Assembly: GCF_004363555.1 (NCBI RefSeq) | Contig: NZ_SNZJ01000012.1 | Coordinates: 1 to 64,000 of the forward strand | Length of the DNA: 64,000 bases | Direction: 5' to 3' | Source of the DNA: Halomonas ventosae | Lineage (GTDB): Bacteria; Pseudomonadota; Gammaproteobacteria; Pseudomonadales; Halomonadaceae | Shown here: in pieces, positions 49,276 to 58,828 of the stretch | How the letters are laid out: each line of letters starts with the position of its first letter | How positions within the stretch are numbered: the stretch's first letter is position 1 | Program-made: the position numbers and the translations under genes | Notes under the pieces: model-generated | Told to the model about the DNA's origin: nothing | The model's input: only the letters and a program-made list of their open reading frames with translations | Databases searched by the model: none

Positions 49276-49352
49276 GGACCGGTAGTTCAGTTGGTTAGAA
49301 TGCCGGCCTGTCACGCCGGAGGTCGCGGGTTCGAGTCCCGTCCGGTCCGCCA
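49276..49352 (+). tRNA. tRNA-Asp (anticodon GTC), copy 2
   Basis: 77 bases, identical to copy 1, 28 bases after it. Encoded CCA. Confidence 0.97.
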
Positions 49353-49391
49353 CGATGGCATGACGGCAGCAGCAAGCTTGCAGTAACGCGT

Positions 49392-49468
49392 GGGTGATTA
49401 GCTCAGTTGGTTAGAGCACCAGCCTCACATGCTGGGGGTCACTGGTTCGAGTCCGGTATCACCCACCA
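49392..49468 (+). tRNA. tRNA-Val (anticodon CAC)
   Basis: 77 bases with encoded CCA. Acceptor GGGTGAT pairs with ATCACCC, anticodon stem CCAGC/GCTGG, loop CTCACAT. Confidence 0.96.
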
Positions 49469-49471
49469 CGC

Positions 49472-49548
49472 GGACCGGTAGTTCAGTTGGTTAGAATGCC
49501 GGCCTGTCACGCCGGAGGTCGCGGGTTCGAGTCCCGTCCGGTCCGCCA
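49472..49548 (+). tRNA. tRNA-Asp (anticodon GTC), copy 3
   Basis: 77 bases, identical to copies 1 and 2, only three bases after tRNA-Val(CAC). Encoded CCA. Confidence 0.97.
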
Positions 49549-49566
49549 TCTGCAGTCGAATTCTTC

Positions 49567-49595
49567 AGCCCCGAGGCCTTCCAGGCCTCGGGGCT
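49567..49595 (+). terminator. tRNA operon terminator
   Basis: AGCCCCGAGGCCT pairs with AGGCCTCGGGGCT around a short TCC loop, 19 bases after the last tRNA. Tail GTCTCGTT is only partly T rich. Confidence 0.75.
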
Positions 49596-49723
49596 GTCTC
49601 GTTGGCGCCAGGCTTTCCCTCCCGCTCCCCGCTATCATGGGGCGATGATCCTTTGCGTCATCCGGCTCGAATATCATACAGTTGTTTGAATTCGATCGCC
49701 GTTCCGACCGTGAGGACCCTGCC

Positions 49724-51736
49724 GTGAGTGCTTATCCCCAGCTGTTCCGCCCCCTGAGGGTCGGCCACCTGACGCTGCCCAACCGGGTGCTGATGGGCTC
49801 CATGCACACCAACCTCGAGGAGGCGTCCGGCGGCTTCACGCGGCTGGCGGCCTTCTATGCCGAGCGGGCCCGGGAGGGGGTCGGGCTGATCGTCACCGGC
49901 GGCATCGCCCCCCTTCCGGAGGGCGCCGTCTTCGAGGGGGCAGCGACCCTCGAGCGCGCCGAGCAGGTGGCGGACCACCGTGGGGTGGTCGAGGCCGTGC
50001 ACGAGGCCGGTGGGCGCATCTGCCTGCAGATCCTGCACGCCGGGCGCTATGCCTACACGCCGGAGCTGGTGGCACCCTCGGCACTCCAGGCCCCCATCAA
50101 CCCCTTCGTGCCCCGGGAGCTCTCCGGCGACGAGGTCGAGGCGCGCATCGAGGCCTACGTGCGCTGCGCCACCCTGGCCCGGGAGGCCGGCTACGACGGG
50201 GTCGAGGTGATGGGGTCGGAGGGTTACCTGATCAACCAGTTCATCTGTCCGCGCACCAACCATCGCGACGATGCCTGGGGCGGCAGCCTCGAGAACCGCC
50301 TCCGCTTCCCGGTGGAGATCGTGAAGCGCATCCGTGAGGCGGTGGGGAGCGACTTTCTGCTGATCTTCCGGCTGTCGATGATCGACCTGGTGGAGGAGGG
50401 CAGCACCTTCGAGGAGGTCGTCGCCCTGGGGCGCGCCCTCGAGGCCGCCGGGGCCGACATGATCAACACCGGCATCGGCTGGCACGAGGCGCGCGTCCCG
50501 ACCATCGTCACCAGCGTGCCTCGGGCCGCCTTCACCGAGGTGACGCGGCGCATGAAGGCCGAGCTCAGGGTGCCGCTGATCACCACCAACCGCATCAACA
50601 TGCCGGAGGTGGCGGAGCGGGTGCTTGCCGAGGGGCATGCCGACATGGTCTCCATGGCGCGCCCCTTCCTGGCCGACCCGGCCTGGGTGAGCAAGGCCGC
50701 CGCGGGGCGCAGCGAGGAGATCAATACCTGCATCGCCTGCAACCAGGCCTGCCTGGACCAGGTCTTCCTGGGGAAGGTGACCTCCTGCCTGGTCAATCCG
50801 CGTGCCTGCCACGAGACGGAGCTGGTGGTCGCCCCGGCCGCTGCGCCGCAGGCGATCGCCGTGGTGGGCGGCGGCCCCGCCGGGCTTGCCACCGCGGTTA
50901 CCGCCGCCGAGCGCGGCCATGCCGTGACACTGTTCGAGCGAGCAGCGGAGCTGGGCGGCCAGTTCAACCATGCGCGGCGGATTCCCGGCAAGGAGGAGTT
51001 CGACGAGACCCTGCGCTATTACCGGGTGAGGCTCGACAGGCTGGGCGTCACGGTGCGCCTGGGGACCGAGGCGGATGTCCAGACGCTGCGCGACTTCGAT
51101 GCGGTGGTGCTGGCCACCGGCGTGCGGCCGCGCCGGCTCGCGCTGCCGGGCATCGACCACCCGAAGGTCATCGGTTACCCGACGGCGATCACCCATCCCG
51201 AACGGGTCGGCCGGCGCGTGGCGATCATCGGCGCCGGGGGGATCGGCTTCGACGTGGCGGAACTGCTGACCCACGCCGGCGACACCGCGCCATCGGTCGC
51301 GGCCTGGTGCGACGAGTGGGGGGTGGACCTGGGCGTGGCGCATCGCGGTGGCCTCAAGCCGGCCGAGCGTCCCGCGACGCCTCGCCAGGTCGTCCTGCTG
51401 CAGCGCAAGACCAGCAGGCCGGGCAAGGGGCTCGGCAAGACCACCGGCTGGGTGCACCGGGCCTCGCTCCGGCATCGCGGGGTCGAGACGCTGGTCGGCT
51501 GCGAGTATCTCGGCATCGACGACGAGGGACTGCATCTCCGCCTCGATGGCGAGCCGCGCTGTCTCGAGGTCGATACCGTGGTGGTCTGCGCCGGCCAGGA
51601 GCCGGTGCGTGAGCTGCTTGCGCCGCTCCAGGCGGCCGGCGTGGCCGTGCATGTCATCGGCGGTGCCGATGAGGCGGCGGAGCTCGATGCCCGCCGGGCC
51701 ATCGAGCAGGGAACCCGGCTGGCCGCTCGGCTCTGA
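49724..51736 (+). CDS. fadH: 2,4-dienoyl-CoA reductase (NADPH)
   Basis: Reduces 2,4-dienoyl-CoA during unsaturated fatty-acid beta-oxidation; 670 aa (E. coli 672). An N-terminal FMN barrel (old-yellow-enzyme type) is followed by the [4Fe-4S] motif CIACNQACLDQVF...C near residues 336-353, the FAD fold starting VVGGGPAGLATA and the NADPH fold IIGAGGIGFDVA. The GTG at 49724 matches the family start and has GAGGA upstream; an in-frame TTG or ATG-like start at 49682 would add 14 residues. Confidence 0.95.
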   Translation: MSAYPQLFRPLRVGHLTLPNRVLMGSMHTNLEEASGGFTRLAAFYAERAREGVGLIVTGGIAPLPEGAVFEGAATLERAEQVADHRGVVEAVHEAGGRICLQILHAGRYAYTPELVAPSALQAPINPFVPRELSGDEVEARIEAYVRCATLAREAGYDGVEVMGSEGYLINQFICPRTNHRDDAWGGSLENRLRFPVEIVKRIREAVGSDFLLIFRLSMIDLVEEGSTFEEVVALGRALEAAGADMINTGIGWHEARVPTIVTSVPRAAFTEVTRRMKAELRVPLITTNRINMPEVAERVLAEGHADMVSMARPFLADPAWVSKAAAGRSEEINTCIACNQACLDQVFLGKVTSCLVNPRACHETELVVAPAAAPQAIAVVGGGPAGLATAVTAAERGHAVTLFERAAELGGQFNHARRIPGKEEFDETLRYYRVRLDRLGVTVRLGTEADVQTLRDFDAVVLATGVRPRRLALPGIDHPKVIGYPTAITHPERVGRRVAIIGAGGIGFDVAELLTHAGDTAPSVAAWCDEWGVDLGVAHRGGLKPAERPATPRQVVLLQRKTSRPGKGLGKTTGWVHRASLRHRGVETLVGCEYLGIDDEGLHLRLDGEPRCLEVDTVVVCAGQEPVRELLAPLQAAGVAVHVIGGADEAAELDARRAIEQGTRLAARL

Positions 51737-52010
51737 CCCCGTCGCGGCCACGTTGTCGGCCGCCTGCTCCCGCCCGCCATCCGCTGTCCGTCGGCCGCCG
51801 CCGGCGGGCAGCGTCGTTTCAGCGTTTAATCTTTCGCGATTCCTCATGAACCCAGTGGTGCTCGCCGGGCTCTCAGTGGTGAGGGCTCGGCTGCGTTGAT
51901 TGGTGAGGCAAACCGTTATCCGCTGATGCTGTCTACGCTGATGAGACCCACCCCCGGCCTGTCGCCACCCTGTCTGAGTGGCCGGGGAACCGGGCATACA
52001 GGAGGCATCG
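51737..52010. other. prkA upstream region
   Basis: 274 bases without a gene. GC drops after about 51820 and contains TTTAAT and AACCGTTAT, but I cannot define a sigma-54 (-24/-12) or general promoter with confidence. The prkA ribosome site AGGAGG lies at its end. Confidence 0.4.
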
Positions 52011-53933
52011 ATGAGCATCTTCGATCATGTGCAGAACCGCTTCGCTCGCGTCCAGCAGGAAGAGATGAGCCTGCAGGAGTACCTGGAACTCTGCCGCCGG
52101 GAGCCCGTGGCCTATGCCACGGCGGCCGAGCGGATGCTGGAGGCCATCGGCGAGCCAGAGGTGATCGATACCGCGAAGGATCCGCGGCTGTCCCGCATCT
52201 TCTCCAACAAGGTGATCCGTCGCTATCCGGCCTTCGCCGAGTTCTACGGCATGGAAGAGGCCATCGAGCAGATCGTCGCCTACTTCCGTCATGCCGCCCA
52301 GGGCCTCGAGGAGCGCAAGCAGATCCTCTACCTGCTCGGCCCGGTGGGTGGCGGCAAGTCATCCCTGGCCGAGCGGCTCAAGCTGCTGATGGAGAAGGTT
52401 CCCTTCTATGCCATCAAGGACTCGCCCGTCTACGAGTCGCCGCTGGGCCTGTTCTCCCCGGAGGAGGATGGCGAACTGCTGGAGAAGGAGTACGGCATCC
52501 CCCAGCGCTACCTCAAGAGCGTGATGTCGCCCTGGGCCGCCAAGCGCCTCAAGGAGTATGGTGGTGATATCTCCCAGTTCCGGGTGGTGCGCCTCTACCC
52601 CTCGCGGCTCAACCAGGTCGCCATCTCCAAGACCGAGCCCGGCGACGAGAACAACCAGGACATCTCCTCGCTGGTGGGCAAGGTGGATATTCGCCAGCTC
52701 GAGCTCTACTCCCAGGACGACCCGGACGCCTACAGCTTCTCCGGCGGGCTGTGCCGGGCCAACCAGGGGCTGATGGAGTTCGTCGAGATGTTCAAGGCGC
52801 CGATCAAGGTGCTGCATCCGTTGCTGACGGCGACCCAGGAGGGCAACTACAACCCCACCGAGGGCATGGGCGCGATCCCCTTCGACGGCGTGGTGCTGGC
52901 CCACTCCAACGAGAGCGAGTGGCAGACCTTCCGCAACAACCGCAACAACGAGGCCTTCCTCGACCGGGTCTACATCGTCAAGGTGCCCTACTGCCTGCGG
53001 GTCACCGAGGAGATCAACATCTACAGGAAGCTGCTCGAGCACTCCTCGCTGGCCGAGGCGCCCTGCGCGCCGGATACCCTGCGCATGCTCGCCCAGTTCT
53101 CGGTGCTCTCGCGGCTCAAGGAGCCGGAGAACTCGAGCATCTACTCCAAGATGCGGGTCTATGATGGTGAGAACCTCAAGGATACCGACCCCAAGGCCAA
53201 GTCGATCCAGGAGTACCGCGATGCGGCCGGGGTCGACGAGGGGATGGAGGGGCTGTCGACGCGCTTCGCCTTCAAGATCCTCTCCAAGGTGTTCAACTTC
53301 GATAACCACGAGGTGGCGGCCAACCCGGTCCACCTGCTCTACGTGCTCGAGCAGCGCCTGGAACAGGAACAGCTCCCGCGGGAGACCTTCGAGCGCTACC
53401 TGCGCTTCATCAAGGAGTTCCTGGCCCCGCGCTACGTCGACTTCATCGGCAAGGAGATCCAGACGGCCTACCTCGAGTCCTATTCCGAGTACGGTCAGAA
53501 CATCTTCGACCGCTACGTCACCTACGCCGACTTCTGGATCCAGGACCAGGAGTATCGCGACCCCGAGACCGGCGAGTTCCTCGACCGCCAGGCCCTCAAC
53601 GAGGAGCTGGAGAAGATCGAGAAGCCGGCCGGCATTTCCAACCCCAAGGACTTCCGCCACGAGGTGGTCAACTTCGTGCTGCGGGCGCGTGCCCAGAACA
53701 ACGGCATGAACCCCAGCTGGCAGTCCTACGAGAAGCTGCGGGGGGTGATCGAGCACAAGATGTTCGCCAACACCGAGGAGCTGCTGCCGGTGATCTCCTT
53801 CAACGCCAAGGCCTCGACGGCAGACCAGAAGAAGCACGAGGACTTCGTGGCACGCATGGTCGACCGCGGCTACACCGAGAAGCAGGTGCGCCTGCTCTCC
53901 GAGTGGTACCTGCGGGTCCGCAAGTCGCAGTAG
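52011..53933 (+). CDS. prkA: PrkA-family serine protein kinase (YeaG)
   Basis: 640 aa. An AAA-type nucleotide site GPVGGGKSSLAER near residues 110-122 lies in the PrkA N-terminal domain; a C-terminal helical part follows. E. coli YeaG is a kinase/AAA protein expressed in stationary phase and nitrogen starvation. The start at 52011 follows AGGAGG and gives the conserved MSIFDHVQNRF. First gene of the prkA-yeaH-spoVR trio. Whether kinase or ATPase activity is the main function is unsettled in the family. Confidence 0.95.
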   Translation: MSIFDHVQNRFARVQQEEMSLQEYLELCRREPVAYATAAERMLEAIGEPEVIDTAKDPRLSRIFSNKVIRRYPAFAEFYGMEEAIEQIVAYFRHAAQGLEERKQILYLLGPVGGGKSSLAERLKLLMEKVPFYAIKDSPVYESPLGLFSPEEDGELLEKEYGIPQRYLKSVMSPWAAKRLKEYGGDISQFRVVRLYPSRLNQVAISKTEPGDENNQDISSLVGKVDIRQLELYSQDDPDAYSFSGGLCRANQGLMEFVEMFKAPIKVLHPLLTATQEGNYNPTEGMGAIPFDGVVLAHSNESEWQTFRNNRNNEAFLDRVYIVKVPYCLRVTEEINIYRKLLEHSSLAEAPCAPDTLRMLAQFSVLSRLKEPENSSIYSKMRVYDGENLKDTDPKAKSIQEYRDAAGVDEGMEGLSTRFAFKILSKVFNFDNHEVAANPVHLLYVLEQRLEQEQLPRETFERYLRFIKEFLAPRYVDFIGKEIQTAYLESYSEYGQNIFDRYVTYADFWIQDQEYRDPETGEFLDRQALNEELEKIEKPAGISNPKDFRHEVVNFVLRARAQNNGMNPSWQSYEKLRGVIEHKMFANTEELLPVISFNAKASTADQKKHEDFVARMVDRGYTEKQVRLLSEWYLRVRKSQ

Positions 53934-53948
53934 GCCGAGGAGGTCGTC

Positions 53949-55235
53949 ATGACCTATTTCATCGATCGTCGAGCCAATGCCAAGCACAAGAGCGCGGTCA
54001 ATCGCCAGCGCTTCCTCAACCGCTACCGCACCCATATCAAGCGGTCGGTCGAGGAGGCGGTGAACCGGCGCTCGATCACCGACATGGAGCGCGGCGAGAA
54101 GGTCTCGATTCCTTCCCGGGACATCTCCGAGCCGGTCTTCCAGCACGGCCCGGGGGGCAAGCGCGCCATCGTTGCGCCGGGCAACAAGGAGTTCGTCGAG
54201 GGGGATCGGCTGCGCCGCCCCGGCGGCGGAGGCGGGGGCGACGGTGCCGGGGAGGGGGGCGCCTCCAATCAGGGCGAGGGCATGGACGAGTTCGCCTTCA
54301 CCCTGAGTCGCGAGGAGTTCCTCGACTTCGTCTTCGACGGCCTGGAACTGCCCCACCTGGAGCGCAAGAACCTGGTGGACCTCGACGAGGTGCGCCCGGT
54401 GCGTGCCGGGGTGTCGAAGGAGGGGGTGCCGGCACGCATCAATATCGTGCGCTCCATGCGTGAGGCCCAGGCCCGGCGGATCGCCATGCGGGCGCCGATC
54501 CGCCGGGCCCTGCGCGAGGCCATGGAGGCGCTGGCCGATGAGGAGCGCAAGGACCCGGTGCTGCGCAACCCGGCGCGCATCACCGAGCTCAAGGCGGAGA
54601 TCGAGCGTCTGGAGAAGCGCCTGGAGGCGGTGCCCTTCATCGATACCTACGACCTGCGCTACAACAACCTGGTCGACCAGCCGCAGCCCTCGAGCAAGGC
54701 GGTGATGTTCTGCGTGATGGATGTCTCGGGCTCCATGACTCAGGCCCACAAGGACATCGCCAAGCGCTTCTTCCTGCTCCTCTACCTCTTCCTCGAGCGC
54801 AACTACGAGAAGGTCGAGCTGGTCTTCGTGCGCCACCATACCGCGGCCAAGGAGGTCGACGAGGAGGAGTTCTTCTACTCCCGAGAGACCGGCGGCACCA
54901 TCGTCTCCAGCGCCCTGACGCTGGTCGACGAGATCATCGAGGCCCGCTACCCGCCCGGGCAGTGGAACCTCTACGTGGCGCAGGCCTCGGACGGCGACAA
55001 CTGGGACGACGACTCCATCACCTGTCGCGACCTGCTCGTCGAGCGCCTGATGCCAAGGCTGCAGTACTTCACCTACGTGGAGATCACCCCGCATGCCCAC
55101 CAGGCGCTGTGGGAGGAGTACGAGCGGGTGGAGGCCGAGTATGCCGAGCGCTTCGCCATGCGCCAGATCGTCGAGGCCGGGGACATCTATCCGGTCTTCC
55201 GCGAGCTGTTCAAGCGCCGCATTGCCGGCACTTGA
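53949..55235 (+). CDS. yeaH: YeaH/YhbH (UPF0229) VWA-like protein
   Basis: 428 aa. A glycine-rich disordered stretch (about 94-115) is followed by a von Willebrand A-like domain with a metal site starting DVSGSMTQ near residue 258. Close to E. coli YeaH, encoded after yeaG. The VWA domain probably docks onto the PrkA AAA protein, as in other AAA-VWA pairs; this is inference. Fifteen bases after prkA. Confidence 0.95.
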   Translation: MTYFIDRRANAKHKSAVNRQRFLNRYRTHIKRSVEEAVNRRSITDMERGEKVSIPSRDISEPVFQHGPGGKRAIVAPGNKEFVEGDRLRRPGGGGGGDGAGEGGASNQGEGMDEFAFTLSREEFLDFVFDGLELPHLERKNLVDLDEVRPVRAGVSKEGVPARINIVRSMREAQARRIAMRAPIRRALREAMEALADEERKDPVLRNPARITELKAEIERLEKRLEAVPFIDTYDLRYNNLVDQPQPSSKAVMFCVMDVSGSMTQAHKDIAKRFFLLLYLFLERNYEKVELVFVRHHTAAKEVDEEEFFYSRETGGTIVSSALTLVDEIIEARYPPGQWNLYVAQASDGDNWDDDSITCRDLLVERLMPRLQYFTYVEITPHAHQALWEEYERVEAEYAERFAMRQIVEAGDIYPVFRELFKRRIAGT

Positions 55236-55265
55236 CGACCAGATCAGGCGGCCCGAGGAGGCAGT

Positions 55266-56816
55266 ATGACCCGACGCAAGCCCATCGCCACCGGTTCCGA
55301 CTGGAACTTCGAGATCCTCGACGCCTTCGAGGAGGAGATTGCGCGCCTGGCGGACGAGTATCGCCTGGATACCTATCCCAACCAGATCGAGGTCATCACC
55401 ACCGAGCAGATGATGGATGCCTATGCCAGCGTGGGCATGCCGGTGGGCTATCACCACTGGTCCTTCGGCAAGCAGTTCCTGGCCGTCGAGCAGGCCTATC
55501 GACGCGGCCAGATGGGGCTCGCCTATGAGCTGGTGATCAACTCCGACCCCTGTATCGCCTACCTGATGGAGGAGAACACCCTGATGATGCAGGTGCTGGT
55601 CATGGCTCACGCCTGCTATGGCCACAACTCCTTCTTCAAGGGCAACTACCTGTTCCGTACCTGGACGGATGCCTCCTCCATCGTCGACTACCTGGTGTTC
55701 GCCCGGAAGTACATCAGCGAGTGCGAGGAGCGCCACGGCGTGGCCGCGGTGGAGCAGCTGCTGGATGCCTGCCACGCCCTGCAGAACTACGGCGTCGACC
55801 GCTACAAGCGCCCCTCGCCGGTCTCGGCCGCCGAAGAGGCGCGGCGTCAGAAGGAGCGCGAGGCGCACCTCCAGGCCCAGGTCAACACCCTGTGGCGCAC
55901 CATCCCGGGGCGCCCGCGCGGGGATGCCCTGCCCGGCATGGCCGACGAGGAAGACCCGCTGGGCCTTCACGAGGGCGGCCGCTATCCCCCGGAGCCCCAG
56001 GAGAACCTGCTCTACTTCATCGAGAAGAACGCTCCGCTGCTGGCCCCCTGGCAGCGCGAGGTGGTGCGCATCGTGCGCAAGCTGGCCCAGTACTTCTACC
56101 CCCAGCGCCAGACTCAGGTGATGAACGAGGGCTGGGCGACCTTCTGGCACTACACCCTGATGAACCGGCTCTATGAGGAGGGCATGGTGGATGAAGGGCT
56201 GATGCTGGAGTTCCTGCAGTCGCATACCGCGGTGGTCAACCAGCCGGCCTTCGACAGCCCCTACTTCAGCGGCATCAACCCCTATGCGCTGGGCTTCGCC
56301 ATCTTCACCGACCTGCGGCGCATCTGCGAGGCGCCGACGGAGGAGGACCGGCAGTGGTTTCCCGACACCGCCGGCGGCGACTGGCGGGAGACCCTGGAGT
56401 TCGCCATGAAGAACTTCAAGGACGAATCCTTCATCCAGCAGTTCCTGTCGCCCAAGGTGATCCGCGACCTCAAGCTGTTCATGGTGGTCGACGACGACCA
56501 GGAGGAGATGCTGGAGGTGGCGGCGATCCACGATGAGCGCGGCTATCGGCGCATCCGCGAGTCCCTCGCCACCCAGTACGCCCTGGCCGTGCGCGAACCC
56601 AATATCCAGGTCTACTCCGCGGATATCCGCGGTGACCGGTCGCTGACCCTGCGCCACGTCCAGGACAGTCGGCGTCCGCTGGCGCGCAGCGTCTACCCGG
56701 TCATCCGCCACCTCCACCAGCTGTGGGGCTTCCCGGTTCGGCTGGAGTCGGTGCAGGACGAGGAGGTGGTGCGCCGCTACCACTGGCCCCTGCCCGAGGA
56801 GGACCGCCGTGACTGA
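55266..56816 (+). CDS. SpoVR/YcgB-family protein
   Basis: 516 aa. SpoVR family; conserved GMPVGYHHWSFGKQF near residue 57, the histidine-containing AHACYGHNSFFKGNYLF and NEGWATFWHYTLMNRLY are visible. The histidine/glutamate pattern resembles a metal site but no activity is known. Third gene of the trio, 30 bases after yeaH. Bacillus SpoVR affects spore cortex; no sporulation is expected here. Confidence 0.95.
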   Translation: MTRRKPIATGSDWNFEILDAFEEEIARLADEYRLDTYPNQIEVITTEQMMDAYASVGMPVGYHHWSFGKQFLAVEQAYRRGQMGLAYELVINSDPCIAYLMEENTLMMQVLVMAHACYGHNSFFKGNYLFRTWTDASSIVDYLVFARKYISECEERHGVAAVEQLLDACHALQNYGVDRYKRPSPVSAAEEARRQKEREAHLQAQVNTLWRTIPGRPRGDALPGMADEEDPLGLHEGGRYPPEPQENLLYFIEKNAPLLAPWQREVVRIVRKLAQYFYPQRQTQVMNEGWATFWHYTLMNRLYEEGMVDEGLMLEFLQSHTAVVNQPAFDSPYFSGINPYALGFAIFTDLRRICEAPTEEDRQWFPDTAGGDWRETLEFAMKNFKDESFIQQFLSPKVIRDLKLFMVVDDDQEEMLEVAAIHDERGYRRIRESLATQYALAVREPNIQVYSADIRGDRSLTLRHVQDSRRPLARSVYPVIRHLHQLWGFPVRLESVQDEEVVRRYHWPLPEEDRRD

Positions 56817-56829
56817 GGCGTTCTAACGA

Positions 56830-56856
56830 CGAGACCCGCGCCATGGCGCGGGTCTC
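56830..56856. terminator. terminator after the spoVR-family gene
   Basis: CGAGACCCGCGCC pairs with GGCGCGGGTCTCG with a one-base turn, an almost perfect 13-bp stem. It lies between convergent spoVR and the HiPIP gene. Confidence 0.8.
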
Positions 56857-56886
56857 GGATTCCCTCTTGCTTCCTGTGAGGGCGGG

Positions 56887-57201
56887 TCAGGCCTGGGCTG
56901 TCCAGGACTGGCACCAGCCGCCCGGCTCGACGCTGTTCTGCGGGAACAGCTGGCAGCCTTGGCTGTCGGCCTGATAGAACATGCAGTTGTCGCACTGCTC
57001 GCCTTCCTCGTAGGCCGGGTGGTCGCTGGCGTCGCTGGCGTTCTCGACGTAGTTCAGGGCCTGGGCCTGTTCGGCGCTCGGGTCGAGACGCGGCAGGTCC
57101 TGGGCGAAGGCGCTCTTCGACAGGATGCCGGCGCCGAGGGGCAGGGCGGCAAGGCCCAGCAGGCTGTTGCGCATGAAGTCACGACGGCTATGGTCGGCCA
57201 T
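56887..57201 (-). CDS. high-potential iron-sulfur protein (HiPIP)
   Basis: 104 aa periplasmic electron carrier. A Tat signal (SRRDFMRNSLLGLAALP, cleaved near AFA at 31-33) is followed by a mature domain with the HiPIP cysteines C70, C73, C83 and C97 and the GGWC motif. HiPIPs can deliver electrons to terminal oxidases, which fits the cbb3 system about 9 kb away; this link is inference. Two period-seven CAGG/CAAG units lie just after the stop. Confidence 0.95.
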   Translation of the reverse strand: MADHSRRDFMRNSLLGLAALPLGAGILSKSAFAQDLPRLDPSAEQAQALNYVENASDASDHPAYEEGEQCDNCMFYQADSQGCQLFPQNSVEPGGWCQSWTAQA

Positions 57202-57545
57202 GGTCTCTCCTTGTCATCACGGTGGGTCTGGGGGTCACGGTGGGCATTCGGGTGCCCGTTTCTTCTTGGCGGGTGGTCGCGCCACCTCTTGATCCGACAG
57301 GCGCGTCCCTGCGGAGTTCGTCCAACCAATGGTAGTAAACTGGTGGGGGGATCGCGAACCGGCCGGGGCCAGTGCGGCAATCCGCCGCACAGGCCCCGGC
57401 CATGGGGGCGAGCCCCGGGATTCGCGGGCGGCTCCTCGGTTCAGCGACCTCGATGGCGCTGCTATACTCGCGCCAGCTGCGGCGGCCGCCCGGTCGGGTG
57501 CAGAACGAGACGTGCGCGCAAGCGCCCAGAACAGGGAGAAGTCCG
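57202..57545. other. divergent gap between HiPIP and the Lrp-type sensor gene
   Basis: 344 bases with no credible gene. A possible promoter for the plus-strand gene is TTCAGC (57440-57445), 17 bases, TATACT (57463-57468), leaving a leader of about 70 bases. I see nothing else definable. Confidence 0.45.
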
Positions 57546-57821
57546 ATGCAGAACGCGGTGATTCTGATCAATGCCGAGAAGGGGCAGGTGAAGGCCGTGG
57601 CCGAGCGGCTGGCCGATGTCGAGGGCATCAGCGAAGTCTATTCCACCTGTGGCCGCTATGACCTGGTGGCCATCGCGCGCACCCGTGACTTCGAGAGCCT
57701 GGCCGAGCTGGTGACCGGTCGCCTCAATGCCGTCGAGGGCATTCGCGACACCGAGACGCTCAATGCCATGCAGGTCCACTCCCGTCACGACCTGGAGACC
57801 ATGTTCTCGCTGGGCTGGTGA
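57546..57821 (+). CDS. stand-alone Lrp/AsnC ligand-binding (RAM) domain protein
   Basis: 91 aa consisting only of the Lrp/AsnC effector domain: NAVILINAEKGQ, the VSEVYSTCGRYD-like turn and the C-terminal strands. There is no DNA-binding half and no room for one with a good start. Such proteins probably form alpha-beta oligomers that bind amino acids. The ATG at 57546 follows AGGGAGAAG. Partner and ligand unknown. Confidence 0.85.
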   Translation: MQNAVILINAEKGQVKAVAERLADVEGISEVYSTCGRYDLVAIARTRDFESLAELVTGRLNAVEGIRDTETLNAMQVHSRHDLETMFSLGW

Positions 57822-57874
57822 GGCAGGGCACGGGCCGCGTGCCCGCCGCATGATCGGACAGGGAAGGGCCAGGC

Positions 57875-58741
57875 ATGGCAGCAAGACGAAGGCGCGTCGC
57901 CAACCGCTGGCGCCGCCAGGTGCGTCGCTTCGCTATCACGGCGCTGTTCGTGGCCGTGGCCACCGGGCTCTGGCACTTCCAGGAGCGCGAGCTGCGTGAC
58001 GGGCTCAGCTGGCAGGGCGTCACCACCTGGCAGGAGCTCACGCCGCTGAGCTTCCATCGCGTGCTGCGCAACGACGGCTTCCTGGTGGGGTGGTCCGACG
58101 TGCGGGTCAATCCGCTGTGGGTCAGCTATGTGCTGCACCAGGTCGAGGATCCCGGCGCCGGGCCGCGCCCCGACTTCCAGCGCGACTGGCGGGCCCTGTG
58201 GCCGGTCGCGCCGGACAGCTACTTCGGCAGCGGCTATGACCGGGGGCATCTCGCCCCCAACTACGCCATCGCTGCGGTCCACGGCAGGGCGGCGCAGCGC
58301 GATACCTTCCTGATGAGCAACATGTCGCCCCAGCGGCCCGAGCTCAACCGGCGCCTCTGGCAACGCCTGGAAGAGGTGGTGATGGATCGCTTCGTGCCAC
58401 GCTTCGGTACCCTCCAGGTGATCACCGGCCCGGTCTTCCCGGCGTCGTTCCGGGACAACGTGCTCAATCGGGTCGGCCTGGTGGAGGTGCCCGAGGCCTT
58501 CTACAAGATCCTGGTGGTGCCGGGCGAGGAGCCGCGTGCCCTGGCCTTCCTGATGCCGCAGGGGGTGGCGGGCGACGAGCCGCTGGACGACTTCCTGGTC
58601 AGCATCGATCAGCTGGAGGCGCGCACCGGCCTGGACTTCTTCCCGCAGCTGCCCGAGGCGGCCGCTGCGGCAATCGAGGCCGAGGTGGAGACCGCGGGCT
58701 GGGGGCTCGAGGCCGTGTCCAGGCTGCCCGGCCGCTTCTGA
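57875..58741 (+). CDS. DNA/RNA non-specific endonuclease
   Basis: 288 aa. A basic N-terminus and a membrane helix (about 19-34) suggest a membrane anchor or uncleaved export signal. The nuclease core has the DRGH motif (H125) and the magnesium-binding N149 of the NUC1/NucA family. Probably acts outside the cytoplasm on nucleic acids. Fifty-three bases after the RAM-domain gene. Confidence 0.88.
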   Translation: MAARRRRVANRWRRQVRRFAITALFVAVATGLWHFQERELRDGLSWQGVTTWQELTPLSFHRVLRNDGFLVGWSDVRVNPLWVSYVLHQVEDPGAGPRPDFQRDWRALWPVAPDSYFGSGYDRGHLAPNYAIAAVHGRAAQRDTFLMSNMSPQRPELNRRLWQRLEEVVMDRFVPRFGTLQVITGPVFPASFRDNVLNRVGLVEVPEAFYKILVVPGEEPRALAFLMPQGVAGDEPLDDFLVSIDQLEARTGLDFFPQLPEAAAAAIEAEVETAGWGLEAVSRLPGRF

Positions 58742-58752
58742 ACGGCGCGCAC

Positions 58753-58782
58753 AAAAAAACCGCGAACTTGGCGTCGCGGTTT
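58753..58782 (-). terminator. tRNA-Leu operon terminator
   Basis: On the minus strand AAACCGCGA pairs with TCGCGGTTT and is followed by a run of T (the seven A residues at 58753-58759 on the plus strand). A strong rho-independent terminator for the three tRNA-Leu genes. Confidence 0.88.
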
Positions 58783-58828
58783 CCTGTGGGGCTGCAATGT
58801 GGACTCGTCTGCATGACGCGATAAGTAG

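Noticed and set aside
49150..49386. Apparent 78-residue repeat protein with two copies of the same peptide
   Set aside because: It is translation through two tRNA-Asp genes, a known kind of false gene.
52359..56783. Open frame of over 1400 codons opposite prkA-yeaH-spoVR
   Set aside because: It is a shadow of three well-conserved genes and shows no recognisable domain.
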